NCBI GenBank assembly: GCA_900769615.1
Contig: CAAGHH010000013.1
Span: forward strand, 1 to 39,103
From: Selenomonadales bacterium
GTDB lineage: Bacteria > Bacillota > Negativicutes > Selenomonadales > Selenomonadaceae
Direction: 5' to 3'
DNA: 39,103 nucleotides
Under the pieces are notes generated by a model. That model saw nothing but the letters and a program-made list of their open reading frames with translations, was not told where the DNA came from and searched no databases. Positions 16,580 through 22,650 of the stretch are shown here, piece after piece (positions within the stretch are counted from its first letter, which is position 1; each line of letters starts with the position of its first letter). The position numbers and the translations under genes are program-made.

Positions 16580-16972
16580 TCATCTCCATTCTTCACAGAT
16601 TATATCTGCCTGACGTTGTAATTTTCTTATTTCTTCATGAATCGCTATCAGCTTGCTTTGCCGCCTCTTATTTTTTTTAGTCGCCAACTTGCAAATAGTT
16701 TTAATCTCTTGACAGCCAATATTACAATTATTTAAAAAGCGAATGACATCATCATTGGACAAAAAACGATACCGGTCATAGGTTCCAGCAATAAGTTCTT
16801 CATCGTGATTAAGATACTGATCGTACGTCTTAACATTGGTAAACAAAACTTCTTTATCGGTGGTTACAATAGCTAAAAATTGATATTGAATATTATCCTC
16901 TTGATGAAGCAATATACTGGTACCGGCTATTGTCTTGCCTTCTAAATCTTGGAATGAATCAATGAATTTCAT
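16580..16972 (-). CDS. Small protein of unknown function
   Basis: I do not recognise this 130-aa protein. It begins MKFIDSFQDLEGKTI and has a beta-rich first half (QYQFLAIVTTDKEVLFT) and a basic helical C-terminus (KLATKKNKRRQSKLIAIHEE). The ATG at 16972 has AAAGGTG upstream; the longer reading from 17029 lacks a site and overlaps the 49-codon frame before it. It is the second gene of the leftward early operon and its start overlaps the stop of the small upstream ORF by 14 bp, which suggests translational coupling. Confidence 0.65.
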   Translation of the reverse strand: MKFIDSFQDLEGKTIAGTSILLHQEDNIQYQFLAIVTTDKEVLFTNVKTYDQYLNHDEELIAGTYDRYRFLSNDDVIRFLNNCNIGCQEIKTICKLATKKNKRRQSKLIAIHEEIRKLQRQADIICEEWR

Positions 16973-17108
16973 ATTTATCACCTTTGCTAAAAAACACATC
17001 TGGAAAAAGACTCTCCATAGGAATGTCACTATTTTGTTCTAAAGTTTTCATTATCACCACCGATGGTTTTGCCTGACCATTTTCCCACACGCCATATTTG
17101 GAGACCAT
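16959..17108 (-). CDS. Possible small gene (49 aa), unknown
   Basis: An in-frame stretch on the minus strand reads MVSKYGVWENGQAKPSVVIM and ends FFSKGDKYEIH, overlapping the start of the next gene. No ideal ribosome site fits the ATG at 17108; GTG at 17126 sits directly on GGAAGGAG, and an internal ATG at 17051 follows GGTGGTGATA. Codon use looks like that of its neighbours. I treat it as a plausible small early gene of the element, with an uncertain start. Confidence 0.4.
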   Translation of the reverse strand: MVSKYGVWENGQAKPSVVIMKTLEQNSDIPMESLFPDVFFSKGDKYEIH

Positions 17109-17135
17109 AAATTCTGGCGAACACACTCCTTCCTC

Positions 17136-17169
17136 AGCACACCAGATATTGTTCTATGGTGTGCTTTTT
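17136..17169 (+). terminator. Hairpin with T-run on the plus strand
   Basis: AGCACACCA (17136-17144) pairs exactly with TGGTGTGCT (17157-17165), then TTTTG. It is a terminator shape for rightward transcripts, although the neighbouring genes run left. On the minus strand the hairpin sits between the XRE gene and GAGGAAGGAG, so it may instead act as an RNA structure in the early transcript. Confidence 0.4.
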
Positions 17170-17185
17170 GTTATGTTATTTATAA

Positions 17186-17377
17186 TCACATGTTTATTGA
17201 TAATATATCTTCAACTCGGCAATTAAATACATTAACTAATTTAGGCAACATTTTCATACGCGGATGATTGGTTCCCCTTTCCCACAAGGCTATAGTAGAG
17301 CGATTTACACCTAAAATATTACTCAGTTCCTTTTGGGTTAATCCTTGTCGTAACCTTAATTCTTTTATCTTATTCAT
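17186..17377 (-). CDS. Short XRE regulator (Cro-like)
   Basis: The 63-aa protein is a bare Cro/C1-type helix-turn-helix (IKELRLRQGLTQKELSNILG ... STIALWERGTNHP). Such minimal XRE proteins are typical Cro-type partners or ICE switch regulators. AAGGAGTGATG precedes the ATG. It is the first gene of the leftward early operon and is divergent from a longer XRE repressor, across a 184-bp region with several TGTTA-N7-TAACA palindromes. A promoter TTGACA-17-TATAGT serves it (17426-17454). Confidence 0.9.
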   Translation of the reverse strand: MNKIKELRLRQGLTQKELSNILGVNRSTIALWERGTNHPRMKMLPKLVNVFNCRVEDILSINM

Positions 17378-17397
17378 ATTTCATCACTCCTTATACA

Positions 17398-17537
17398 TGT
17401 TATGTTTTGTAACACATCTATACATACTATACGTTATTTTTTATAACATGTCAAGAAAAAATGTTATCATTAATCACACCTATTAATGTTATCTAAAATA
17501 ACATATAATAATATATGTATATGTTATTTTTTTAACA
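17398..17537. promoter_or_regulatory. Divergent switch region with four palindromic operators and two promoters
   Basis: Four sites share the palindrome TGTTA-N7-TAACA: 17398-17414, 17432-17448 (first base C), 17487-17503 and 17522-17537 (one base shorter); a half site lies at 17462. The leftward promoter is TTGACA (17449-17454) and TATAGT (17426-17431), and its 17-bp spacer is exactly the second operator. The rightward -10 is TATAAT (17504-17509) with a weak -35 at 17481-17486; its 17-bp spacer is exactly the third operator. The outer two operators lie 11-12 bp beyond each -10. The XRE proteins on either side are the likely binders. Confidence 0.75.
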
Positions 17538-17561
17538 TTGCAAAATTGGAGGACTGATCTT

Positions 17562-17945
17562 ATGAAAACAATTGGTGAAATTTTAAAATCGCTTCGTCTT
17601 GCCAAAGGTTATTCGCAAGATGATGTTGCAAAATTATTACACATTGGCAGAACTACTTATCTAAAATATGAAAATGGTGATAACAAACCAACAAGAAAGC
17701 TTAATGAGCTAGCTAATTTATTTGGCGTTTCTACAGATTATATATTAGGTCGCACTACTAGTTTAAATGACAATATTACAAATATTGATCCTAATAACAC
17801 AATAACTCTAGAAGAACTGGCTATAATTCAAAAATATCGTAAATTAGATAAAAGAGGTCAGCTGTCGGTAAATTACACATTAGATAAAGAACTAGAAATA
17901 AACAACAAATATAATGAATTAAACAACCAAGAAGCAATATCATAA
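17562..17945 (+). CDS. XRE-family repressor (CI-like)
   Basis: The 127-aa protein begins with a Cro/C1 helix-turn-helix (ILKSLRLAKGYSQDDVAKLL ... RTTYLKYENGDNKP) and the typical FGVSTDYILGRT end. A helical C-terminal tail (IIQKYRKLDKRGQ) probably dimerises. The ATG at 17562 has GGAGG nine bases upstream. It is transcribed away from the short XRE gene across the operator cluster and upstream of the exonuclease VII-like gene, with which it may share a transcript since no terminator is seen in the 80-bp gap. There is no peptidase domain, so induction through RecA cleavage is not expected. Confidence 0.88.
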   Translation: MKTIGEILKSLRLAKGYSQDDVAKLLHIGRTTYLKYENGDNKPTRKLNELANLFGVSTDYILGRTTSLNDNITNIDPNNTITLEELAIIQKYRKLDKRGQLSVNYTLDKELEINNKYNELNNQEAIS

Positions 17946-18025
17946 TAGTTCCCAATAATTATTGGCAAACTCATACATTGCCAAAATAAAATTATTAATG
18001 ATTTTTAAGTTAAAGGATAATGTTT

Positions 18026-19195
18026 ATGGCTAAAATTATACCTCAATTTGGATTAGACAAAAATTTTTATAAATCAATTAATAAACTTGAATTTATTTCT
18101 GCTTATTCACAAGAATATAAATGGTACTGGCGCATTGATACAAATATATTAAAAAAGTACAATTTTTTAGAAATAAAAGACTCATTATATAATTGTAGTT
18201 CAGATACGGATAATATTAAAAAATTTTTACTAAAATTATCTGATATGTTGTTTCCTTTTGATAACTTCATGTCTGAATTGTCAAAAAGTCAGCAATTAAA
18301 TACTAAAGAATATACTGTTTGCGCCGATCTCGTTGATGGATATACATGTCATGATGGATCTTTGATTTTTACTTTAATTAATAAACATAAAATCTATCGA
18401 ACAATCAAAGTATATTACTCTAAAACTAATCATAAATCAGACATACCAGATGATAAATTGCGTGAATTAAATAACAAACGAGTAATAGTATCTGGACCGG
18501 TGACTTTTTATGCTTCGAAAAAATATGCTAGTATTCAAATTGAAGCAATATTTATTGAACCTATTGATGAATGTTCAAGGATTGTAGAATCAAAATCCAA
18601 CGAACATAACTATGAATCATTTTTAACCAACAAATGTGCAAAACCAATTGCTGATATTAAAACAATAGGTTTAATTACTGGTTGCAATAATAAAGGTGAG
18701 TTTAATAAAGGTGGTGATGATTTTATAGCTAATTTACCATATAATTTAAAGAAACAAGATAAAACCGGTAAATACATTCATTTGAATATAAAATATGCCA
18801 ATATGCTAGATGCAAATGAAATCAAAGAAAAAATCTTAGAATTAAATGAAGAACATAACTGTCAGATTATTGCAATTATCCGCGGTGGTGGTTCGGCAGA
18901 ATCACTTGCATGTTATTCTACTGAGTCTTCATTAATAGAAGCCGTTCATAAAAGTAACATTCCAGTTCTCACTGGTATAGGACATTCATCAGATAAAATA
19001 TTACTCAATTCTATTGCTGATTATCATACTAATACACCAGCTGATGCTGCTAATTTCATTTCAAGTGAATATCATAAGCATCAATGCAACAATCAATATA
19101 AAAAATCGACAAAACCAACTTCAAGAACTATCACTAATAATTTAAAAATAATATTAAATGAATTTTTGTATAAAATCAAAACATTCATTAAGTAA
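18026..19195 (+). CDS. Exonuclease VII large subunit-like protein (XseA-like), shortened
   Basis: The 389-aa protein has a unique ~95-residue N-terminus, then an OB-like domain (YTVCADLVDGYTCHDGSLIF ... RVIVSGPVTFY). The XseA nuclease region follows: DIKTIGLITG, IIAIIRGGGSAESLA (Arg286), IPVLTGIGHSSDK (His320, Asp323) and NTPADAANFI. These match the known XseA signature. After it only ~45 residues remain, so the long coiled coil that binds XseB subunits in normal XseA is almost absent, and no xseB lies nearby. ATG 18026 is preferred because AAAGGA is eight bases upstream. Extremely AT-rich. It probably acts on single-stranded DNA, perhaps during transfer or defence; the substrate is inferred from the family. 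Confidence 0.85.
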   Translation: MAKIIPQFGLDKNFYKSINKLEFISAYSQEYKWYWRIDTNILKKYNFLEIKDSLYNCSSDTDNIKKFLLKLSDMLFPFDNFMSELSKSQQLNTKEYTVCADLVDGYTCHDGSLIFTLINKHKIYRTIKVYYSKTNHKSDIPDDKLRELNNKRVIVSGPVTFYASKKYASIQIEAIFIEPIDECSRIVESKSNEHNYESFLTNKCAKPIADIKTIGLITGCNNKGEFNKGGDDFIANLPYNLKKQDKTGKYIHLNIKYANMLDANEIKEKILELNEEHNCQIIAIIRGGGSAESLACYSTESSLIEAVHKSNIPVLTGIGHSSDKILLNSIADYHTNTPADAANFISSEYHKHQCNNQYKKSTKPTSRTITNNLKIILNEFLYKIKTFIK

Positions 19196-19224
19196 AATCT
19201 ATAGCATATCGTTATTAATTACAA

Positions 19225-19266
19225 AATAATACTATATTAATAATATGATTTTCATATAGTATTATT
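19225..19266. repeat. 13-bp inverted repeat upstream of the tandem XRE genes
   Basis: AATAATACTATAT (19225-19237) is the exact inverse of ATATAGTATTATT (19254-19266), separated by 16 bp. It lies in the 140-bp gap before the XRE pair and includes the stretch TTAATAATATGATTTT that recurs before the integrase. It is a likely operator or a transcript-end hairpin. Confidence 0.6.
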
Positions 19267-19336
19267 ATCAATTTAACATATTTATAGCAAATAAATATTA
19301 CAGCTATATGAAAACAGATAGGTGGTAACTACTATT

Positions 19337-19726
19337 GTGAGTAATTATATAAAATTAGATGAATATTATTATCACGAATTCAGCCGAAGATTAGCCAACA
19401 TCCGTAAGGAACGCGGATTATCACAAAAAGATGTTGCTGCTCAGTTAGGTTTAACAACATCTGCCTATGGGCATTATGAAAATGCTGGAGCACGAATTAA
19501 CATTATTATGCTAGCCAAATTAGCCGAGATATTGGCTGTGTCAAAAAACTATTTGATGACTGGTGAAAGTGATGCGTCTCATTTTGATGAAGGTCCCGCA
19601 TTATCTACTACAGAAAAAGAATTATTGACTGGTTATAGACAGCTTGATGAGCGAGGTAAGGGTAATATCCATGCCCTAACAACGCAGGAATATTTTTATT
19701 ATCTTTCGTATAAAAATCACAAATGA
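19337..19726 (+). CDS. XRE-family regulator, first of a tandem pair
   Basis: A 129-aa Cro/C1-type regulator: FSRRLANIRKERGLSQKDVA then LTTSAYGHYENAG, followed by a C-terminal helix (ELLTGYRQLDERGKGNI). I choose GTG 19337, ten bases after AGGTGGT, because the mature N-terminus then aligns with the next gene's product (YxxxEFSRRL versus YIVLSFSRRL). An in-frame GTG at 19322 is the alternative. The next XRE gene starts 8 bp later and is a clear paralogue. An inverted repeat lies upstream. Confidence 0.85.
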   Translation: MSNYIKLDEYYYHEFSRRLANIRKERGLSQKDVAAQLGLTTSAYGHYENAGARINIIMLAKLAEILAVSKNYLMTGESDASHFDEGPALSTTEKELLTGYRQLDERGKGNIHALTTQEYFYYLSYKNHK

Positions 19727-19734
19727 GGTTAAAT

Positions 19735-20094
19735 ATGATTAACGATTACATAGTATTGTCTTTTTCACGGAGATTACTTGACTTGCGTCAAAAAGCTAAT
19801 TTAAAACAACGTGAAGTTGCTGAAAAAATAGGCATATCAACTGTAAATTATTCACGTTATGAAAAGGGTGTGATTACTCCTACTATGGATATTATTATTC
19901 CATTGGCCAAAGCATTTGATGTATCCCCTGCTTGGCTGGCTTTTGGTGCTGCTGGAATAGCTGAAAAGCTGCTTCCTGATGAACGCTATATACTGGATTG
20001 TTATCGTTTTATTGATGATCGTGGTCGTACATCAATAAAACGATTATTAGCATCAGAATTAAATAACAGCATCAAAGATAATTCAAACAGCTGA
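19735..20094 (+). CDS. XRE-family regulator, second of a tandem pair
   Basis: A 119-aa Cro/C1-type regulator (FSRRLLDLRQKANLKQREVA ... TVNYSRYEKGVITP) with a C-terminal helix containing YRFIDDRGRTSIK. It is similar in length and plan to the upstream gene product, pointing to duplication. The ATG at 19735 follows GAGGTT. The pair lies between the exonuclease-like gene and the integrase gene. A TTAATAATATGATTTT motif upstream of both the pair and the integrase suggests common control. Confidence 0.87.
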   Translation: MINDYIVLSFSRRLLDLRQKANLKQREVAEKIGISTVNYSRYEKGVITPTMDIIIPLAKAFDVSPAWLAFGAAGIAEKLLPDERYILDCYRFIDDRGRTSIKRLLASELNNSIKDNSNS

Positions 20095-20112
20095 CATAAT
20101 TAACTCTTACTA

Positions 20113-20141
20113 TTGAATTTTATTATATAGTATGATACAAT
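20113..20141 (+). promoter_or_regulatory. Strong vegetative promoter before a terminator
   Basis: TTGAAT (20113-20118), a 17-bp spacer and TACAAT (20136-20141) form a good promoter on the plus strand. Transcription would start near 20148 and meet the terminator at 20163 almost at once. Confidence 0.55.
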
Positions 20142-20162
20142 TTCTGTAATCAATAATTTCCA

Positions 20163-20190
20163 ACTGGCAGTTTATCTGCCAGTCTTTTTT
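20163..20190 (+). terminator. Terminator between XRE pair and integrase
   Basis: ACTGGCAG (20163-20170) pairs with CTGCCAGT (20176-20183) over a 5-base loop and is followed by a T-rich run. It ends the XRE pair transcript and any RNA from the promoter just upstream. Confidence 0.88.
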
Positions 20191-20294
20191 ATGTTGTTTG
20201 CACATTATTTTTATGATAATAGATTAATAATATTAATTTAATATTTCTTTATTATAAACTTAACAATTTAATATTATTGTATCCCTATTTTAAA

Positions 20295-20325
20295 ATTAAT
20301 AATATGATTTTATTATATTATTAAT
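20295..20325. repeat. 11-bp inverted repeat upstream of the integrase
   Basis: ATTAATAATAT (20295-20305) and ATATTATTAAT (20315-20325) are exact inverse arms nine bases apart, 80 bp before the integrase start. The first arm overlaps the motif TTAATAATATGATTTT shared with 19237-19252. Probable operator or recombinase accessory site in a 310-bp non-coding gap that is otherwise featureless AT-rich DNA. Confidence 0.55.
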
Positions 20326-20405
20326 ACCGTAATAACATCATATTATTAAAGATGTATTACTAAAATAATATTTTAATAACAACATTTTAAGATTGGTGGT
20401 TAGAC

Positions 20406-21512
20406 ATGTATTACAGACAAATTGGCAAAAAATGGTATTTTACTGTATCAGTAGAAATGACTAATGGAACTACTAAACGTATTGAACGTGTAGGTGGAAA
20501 TACTCAACGTGAAGCTCGTATTGCAGCCAAACGATTTTTAGCTGGTGCTGACAAAGACGGCCGTCTTTTTTCTCCACGCAATATTACAGTCAAAGAGTAT
20601 GCTGAAGGCTGGTTAATTGATTATGTTGAAGTCAATCTAGCTGATAATACAATTGATGCATATAAAACTACAATAAAACAATTTATTGAAAAATTTGGTA
20701 ACCTAAAACTGGTTGATATAACCCCTCTCAAATTACAGAGTTTTATCAATGATCTGAGGCACAAATATAAGGCATCAACTATACAGCAAAAAATCAATAT
20801 ACTAAAAAAATTATTTGGTGATGCAGTTGAACCGTATGAATACATTCAAAAGAATCCAGCCCATCGCCTTAAAACGCCTGCTCGAAATGCAGCCATGCCA
20901 AAAGCTGCCACTATATTTACTGATGCAGAATTAACTGCTATTATTAATAGATTCAAAGATGACCAGGTTGTATTTATACCGATTATGCTAGCTTATCATA
21001 TGGGAATGCGCAAAGGCGAATGCCTAGCATTGAAATGGAGTGATGTTGATTTTGCCCACAATACTATCACTATCAGCAAAAACCAATATGATAAAAATGG
21101 CAGCATTATCGTCTATAACAAAACGAAATCAAAAAAATCTCGAATTATCGATATGGATTCTACGATTGCTTCAATATTAAAGGAACATAAACTTTACCAA
21201 CAGCACTGCCAAAAAAAATTAGGAAAAGCCTACCCTGGATCAGATTATATATGCTGCAAACCTGATGGACGAAAAACAAAATCAGATGACTTGCGTTATT
21301 TCAACATGTGGTGTAAAAACAATGGCATGACTGGTTCCTTCCACTCTCTCCGACACACTCATGCTACTAAACTGATTGATGGTGGCATGGATTTAGATTA
21401 CGTCAGTCGGCGCTTAGGACATTCTAATATAGTGATAACTTCAAAAACATACGTTCATCTTACCAACAAACGTCGTAATAAGGCTGTCAAAATCATGGAT
21501 GACATCTTATGA
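20406..21512 (+). CDS. int: Tyrosine recombinase/integrase
   Basis: A 368-aa integrase with the three expected parts: an arm-binding N-terminal domain (MYYRQIGKKWYFTVSVEM), a SAM-like core-binding domain (about 60-155), and the catalytic domain. The catalytic residues are visible: Arg202 (YHMGMRKGE), a Lys-rich beta hairpin (KTKSKKSR), His313 and Arg316 (FHSLRHTH), His339 (RRLGHSN) and Tyr349 (KTYVHLT). This is the Tn916/phage-type Int of Firmicutes. GGTGG precedes the ATG. It lies at the right end of the AT-rich block with its 3' end facing the junction, so it most likely belongs to the conjugative element and its att site is just downstream. Confidence 0.95.
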   Translation: MYYRQIGKKWYFTVSVEMTNGTTKRIERVGGNTQREARIAAKRFLAGADKDGRLFSPRNITVKEYAEGWLIDYVEVNLADNTIDAYKTTIKQFIEKFGNLKLVDITPLKLQSFINDLRHKYKASTIQQKINILKKLFGDAVEPYEYIQKNPAHRLKTPARNAAMPKAATIFTDAELTAIINRFKDDQVVFIPIMLAYHMGMRKGECLALKWSDVDFAHNTITISKNQYDKNGSIIVYNKTKSKKSRIIDMDSTIASILKEHKLYQQHCQKKLGKAYPGSDYICCKPDGRKTKSDDLRYFNMWCKNNGMTGSFHSLRHTHATKLIDGGMDLDYVSRRLGHSNIVITSKTYVHLTNKRRNKAVKIMDDIL

Positions 21513-21572
21513 TTTATCGCCCCACTCATTATTCATAGTCTTATCGCCTATAATATAAGTATTAAAAAGTGA

Positions 21573-21645
21573 GCCGACACCACAAAAATCCCACCTAAAT
21601 GCTAGACGCATGGGCTAGTAGTCTGGGAACGACAATAAAATCGGC
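21573..21645. other. Structured non-coding segment, possible att site or small RNA
   Basis: Nested inverted arms occur in order: GCCGA (21573) with TCGGC (21641), TCCCA (21589) with TGGGA (21624), and ATGC (21599) with GCAT (21608) around the loop TAGAC. The result is one long interrupted stem of about 73 bases. It lies between the integrase stop and the next XRE gene, where an attachment site is expected. It could be a small RNA gene used as an integration target. I could not match it to a known RNA family. Confidence 0.4.
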
Positions 21646-21689
21646 AAAAGAGATACTGATTACTGTAAAATGTAGTAGGAAGAATTAAC

Positions 21690-22085
21690 ATGCTAGCCCA
21701 AAACATAAAGAAAGCACGCACTGACAAGCACTTGTCGCAACGCGCTCTTGCAGATATTATAGGTGTATCACAACAAACTGTAGGAAGTTGGGAGGTTGGA
21801 AGAACTTCTCCTGATAACGAAATGCTCAAAAAACTTGCCACCTTCTTCAACGTCTCCGTGGACTACCTGCTGGACCGCACGGACGAGCCCGGGGGCACGG
21901 CGGGCAGCGCAGGGGTGGCGAAAGAAGAAGTCAAGACAGAAAAACCCAAGGCCTATGTTGAATTACATTGTCTTATCGACGAACTCCCGCACAGTGATGT
22001 TGAAGATTTGCTGAACACAGCTATTTTTAAGAAAAGGAAGGCTGAACAACTCCACGAGCACGTGGATGATCCAGATGATTTTTGA
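21690..22085 (+). CDS. XRE-family repressor with mixed base composition
   Basis: A 131-aa Cro/C1-type protein (NIKKARTDKHLSQRALADII ... QQTVGSWEVGRTSP), typical of Firmicute phage repressors (FFNVSVDYLLDRTDEPGG). The helix-turn-helix part is AT-rich, whereas about 21845-21925 is strongly GC-rich (linker EPGGTAGSAGVA), and the tail is moderate. AGGAAG precedes the ATG. It lies between the element integrase and the prophage, and may be an old prophage repressor or a chromosomal gene at the boundary. A 12-codon frame (MTDEEILSIYTK) follows, possibly the remnant of a disrupted downstream gene. Confidence 0.85.
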   Translation: MLAQNIKKARTDKHLSQRALADIIGVSQQTVGSWEVGRTSPDNEMLKKLATFFNVSVDYLLDRTDEPGGTAGSAGVAKEEVKTEKPKAYVELHCLIDELPHSDVEDLLNTAIFKKRKAEQLHEHVDDPDDF

Positions 22086-22263
22086 ACATGACGGATGAGG
22101 AGATATTATCTATTTACACAAAGTAGTAACCAAGGAATGTAAAGTATTTGCCATAGCTTCCAAACTGATTGATGATAATAATGCCCCGTAAATGGCTATA
22201 ATAAATATCTTTCCTTCTCATAGTTTTCTAATACAACTTCCTGCACGAGCGGAAATTTTCCGC

Positions 22264-22304
22264 AAAAAAGCCAGCAACCCTTATTACATAAGGGTTTGCT
22301 GGCT
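22264..22304 (-). terminator. Strong hairpin terminator
   Basis: AGCCAGCAACCCTTA pairs with TAAGGGTTTGCTGGCT with a single bulge (22269-22304). On the minus strand it is followed by six T. It would stop leftward read-through from the prophage into the XRE gene. Confidence 0.85.
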
Positions 22305-22450
22305 TGTATAAATTATCGGAAGTAAACAAAATATCCTTTTATATATGTTTATATACGTTTGTAAAAAACGTCTAGAAACCGCGTAGTTATTAGGTTTTTA
22401 AAAATTATCTGGGAAAACACTTGCATACACTTTTATATGCATTTATACGC

Positions 22451-22485
22451 TTGAGCGGCAAAAGTCCCCTGTTTGAGCGGCAAAA
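22451..22485. repeat. 13-bp direct repeat pair
   Basis: TTGAGCGGCAAAA occurs at 22451-22463 and again at 22473-22485, a 22-bp period (two helical turns). Such phased pairs are typical of protein-binding sites, for example integrase arm sites or operators. Confidence 0.6.
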
Positions 22486-22591
22486 ATACGGCATGTCCAA
22501 CAATATGCTAATAATATATTTAAATATTTGCAGAAAAATTCTCAGTATCTTTTCGTTCATTATGGAAAAGCTCCTCATAGTCTAGCAGAAA

Positions 22592-22640
22592 CAAAAATAA
22601 GGCCCATACCCGGCATTATCTTGCCAGTATAGACCTTATT
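22592..22640 (-). terminator. Terminator after the 313-aa cargo gene
   Basis: An interrupted hairpin with arms AATAAGG...GGCA and TGCC...CCTTATT (22596-22640) is followed by a T-rich run on the minus strand. It lies 11 bp past the stop codon of the gene at 22651. Confidence 0.75.
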
Positions 22641-22650
22641 GATATAGAGT

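Larger units (their letters stand above)
22086..22650. other. Gene-poor junction region
   Basis: No convincing gene is seen in these 565 bp. It holds the palindrome GCGGAAATTTTCCGC (22249-22263), a terminator, AT-rich stretches with repeated TTTATATG/TTTATACG words (about 22338-22450), a 13-bp direct repeat and a second terminator. The composition and repeats would suit a recombination region at the end of the prophage, but no att core could be identified. Confidence 0.5.

Noticed and set aside
17398..17537. Repeated TGTTA motifs as a CRISPR array
   Set aside because: The repeats are short palindromes at promoter positions with irregular spacing, and there are no cas genes.
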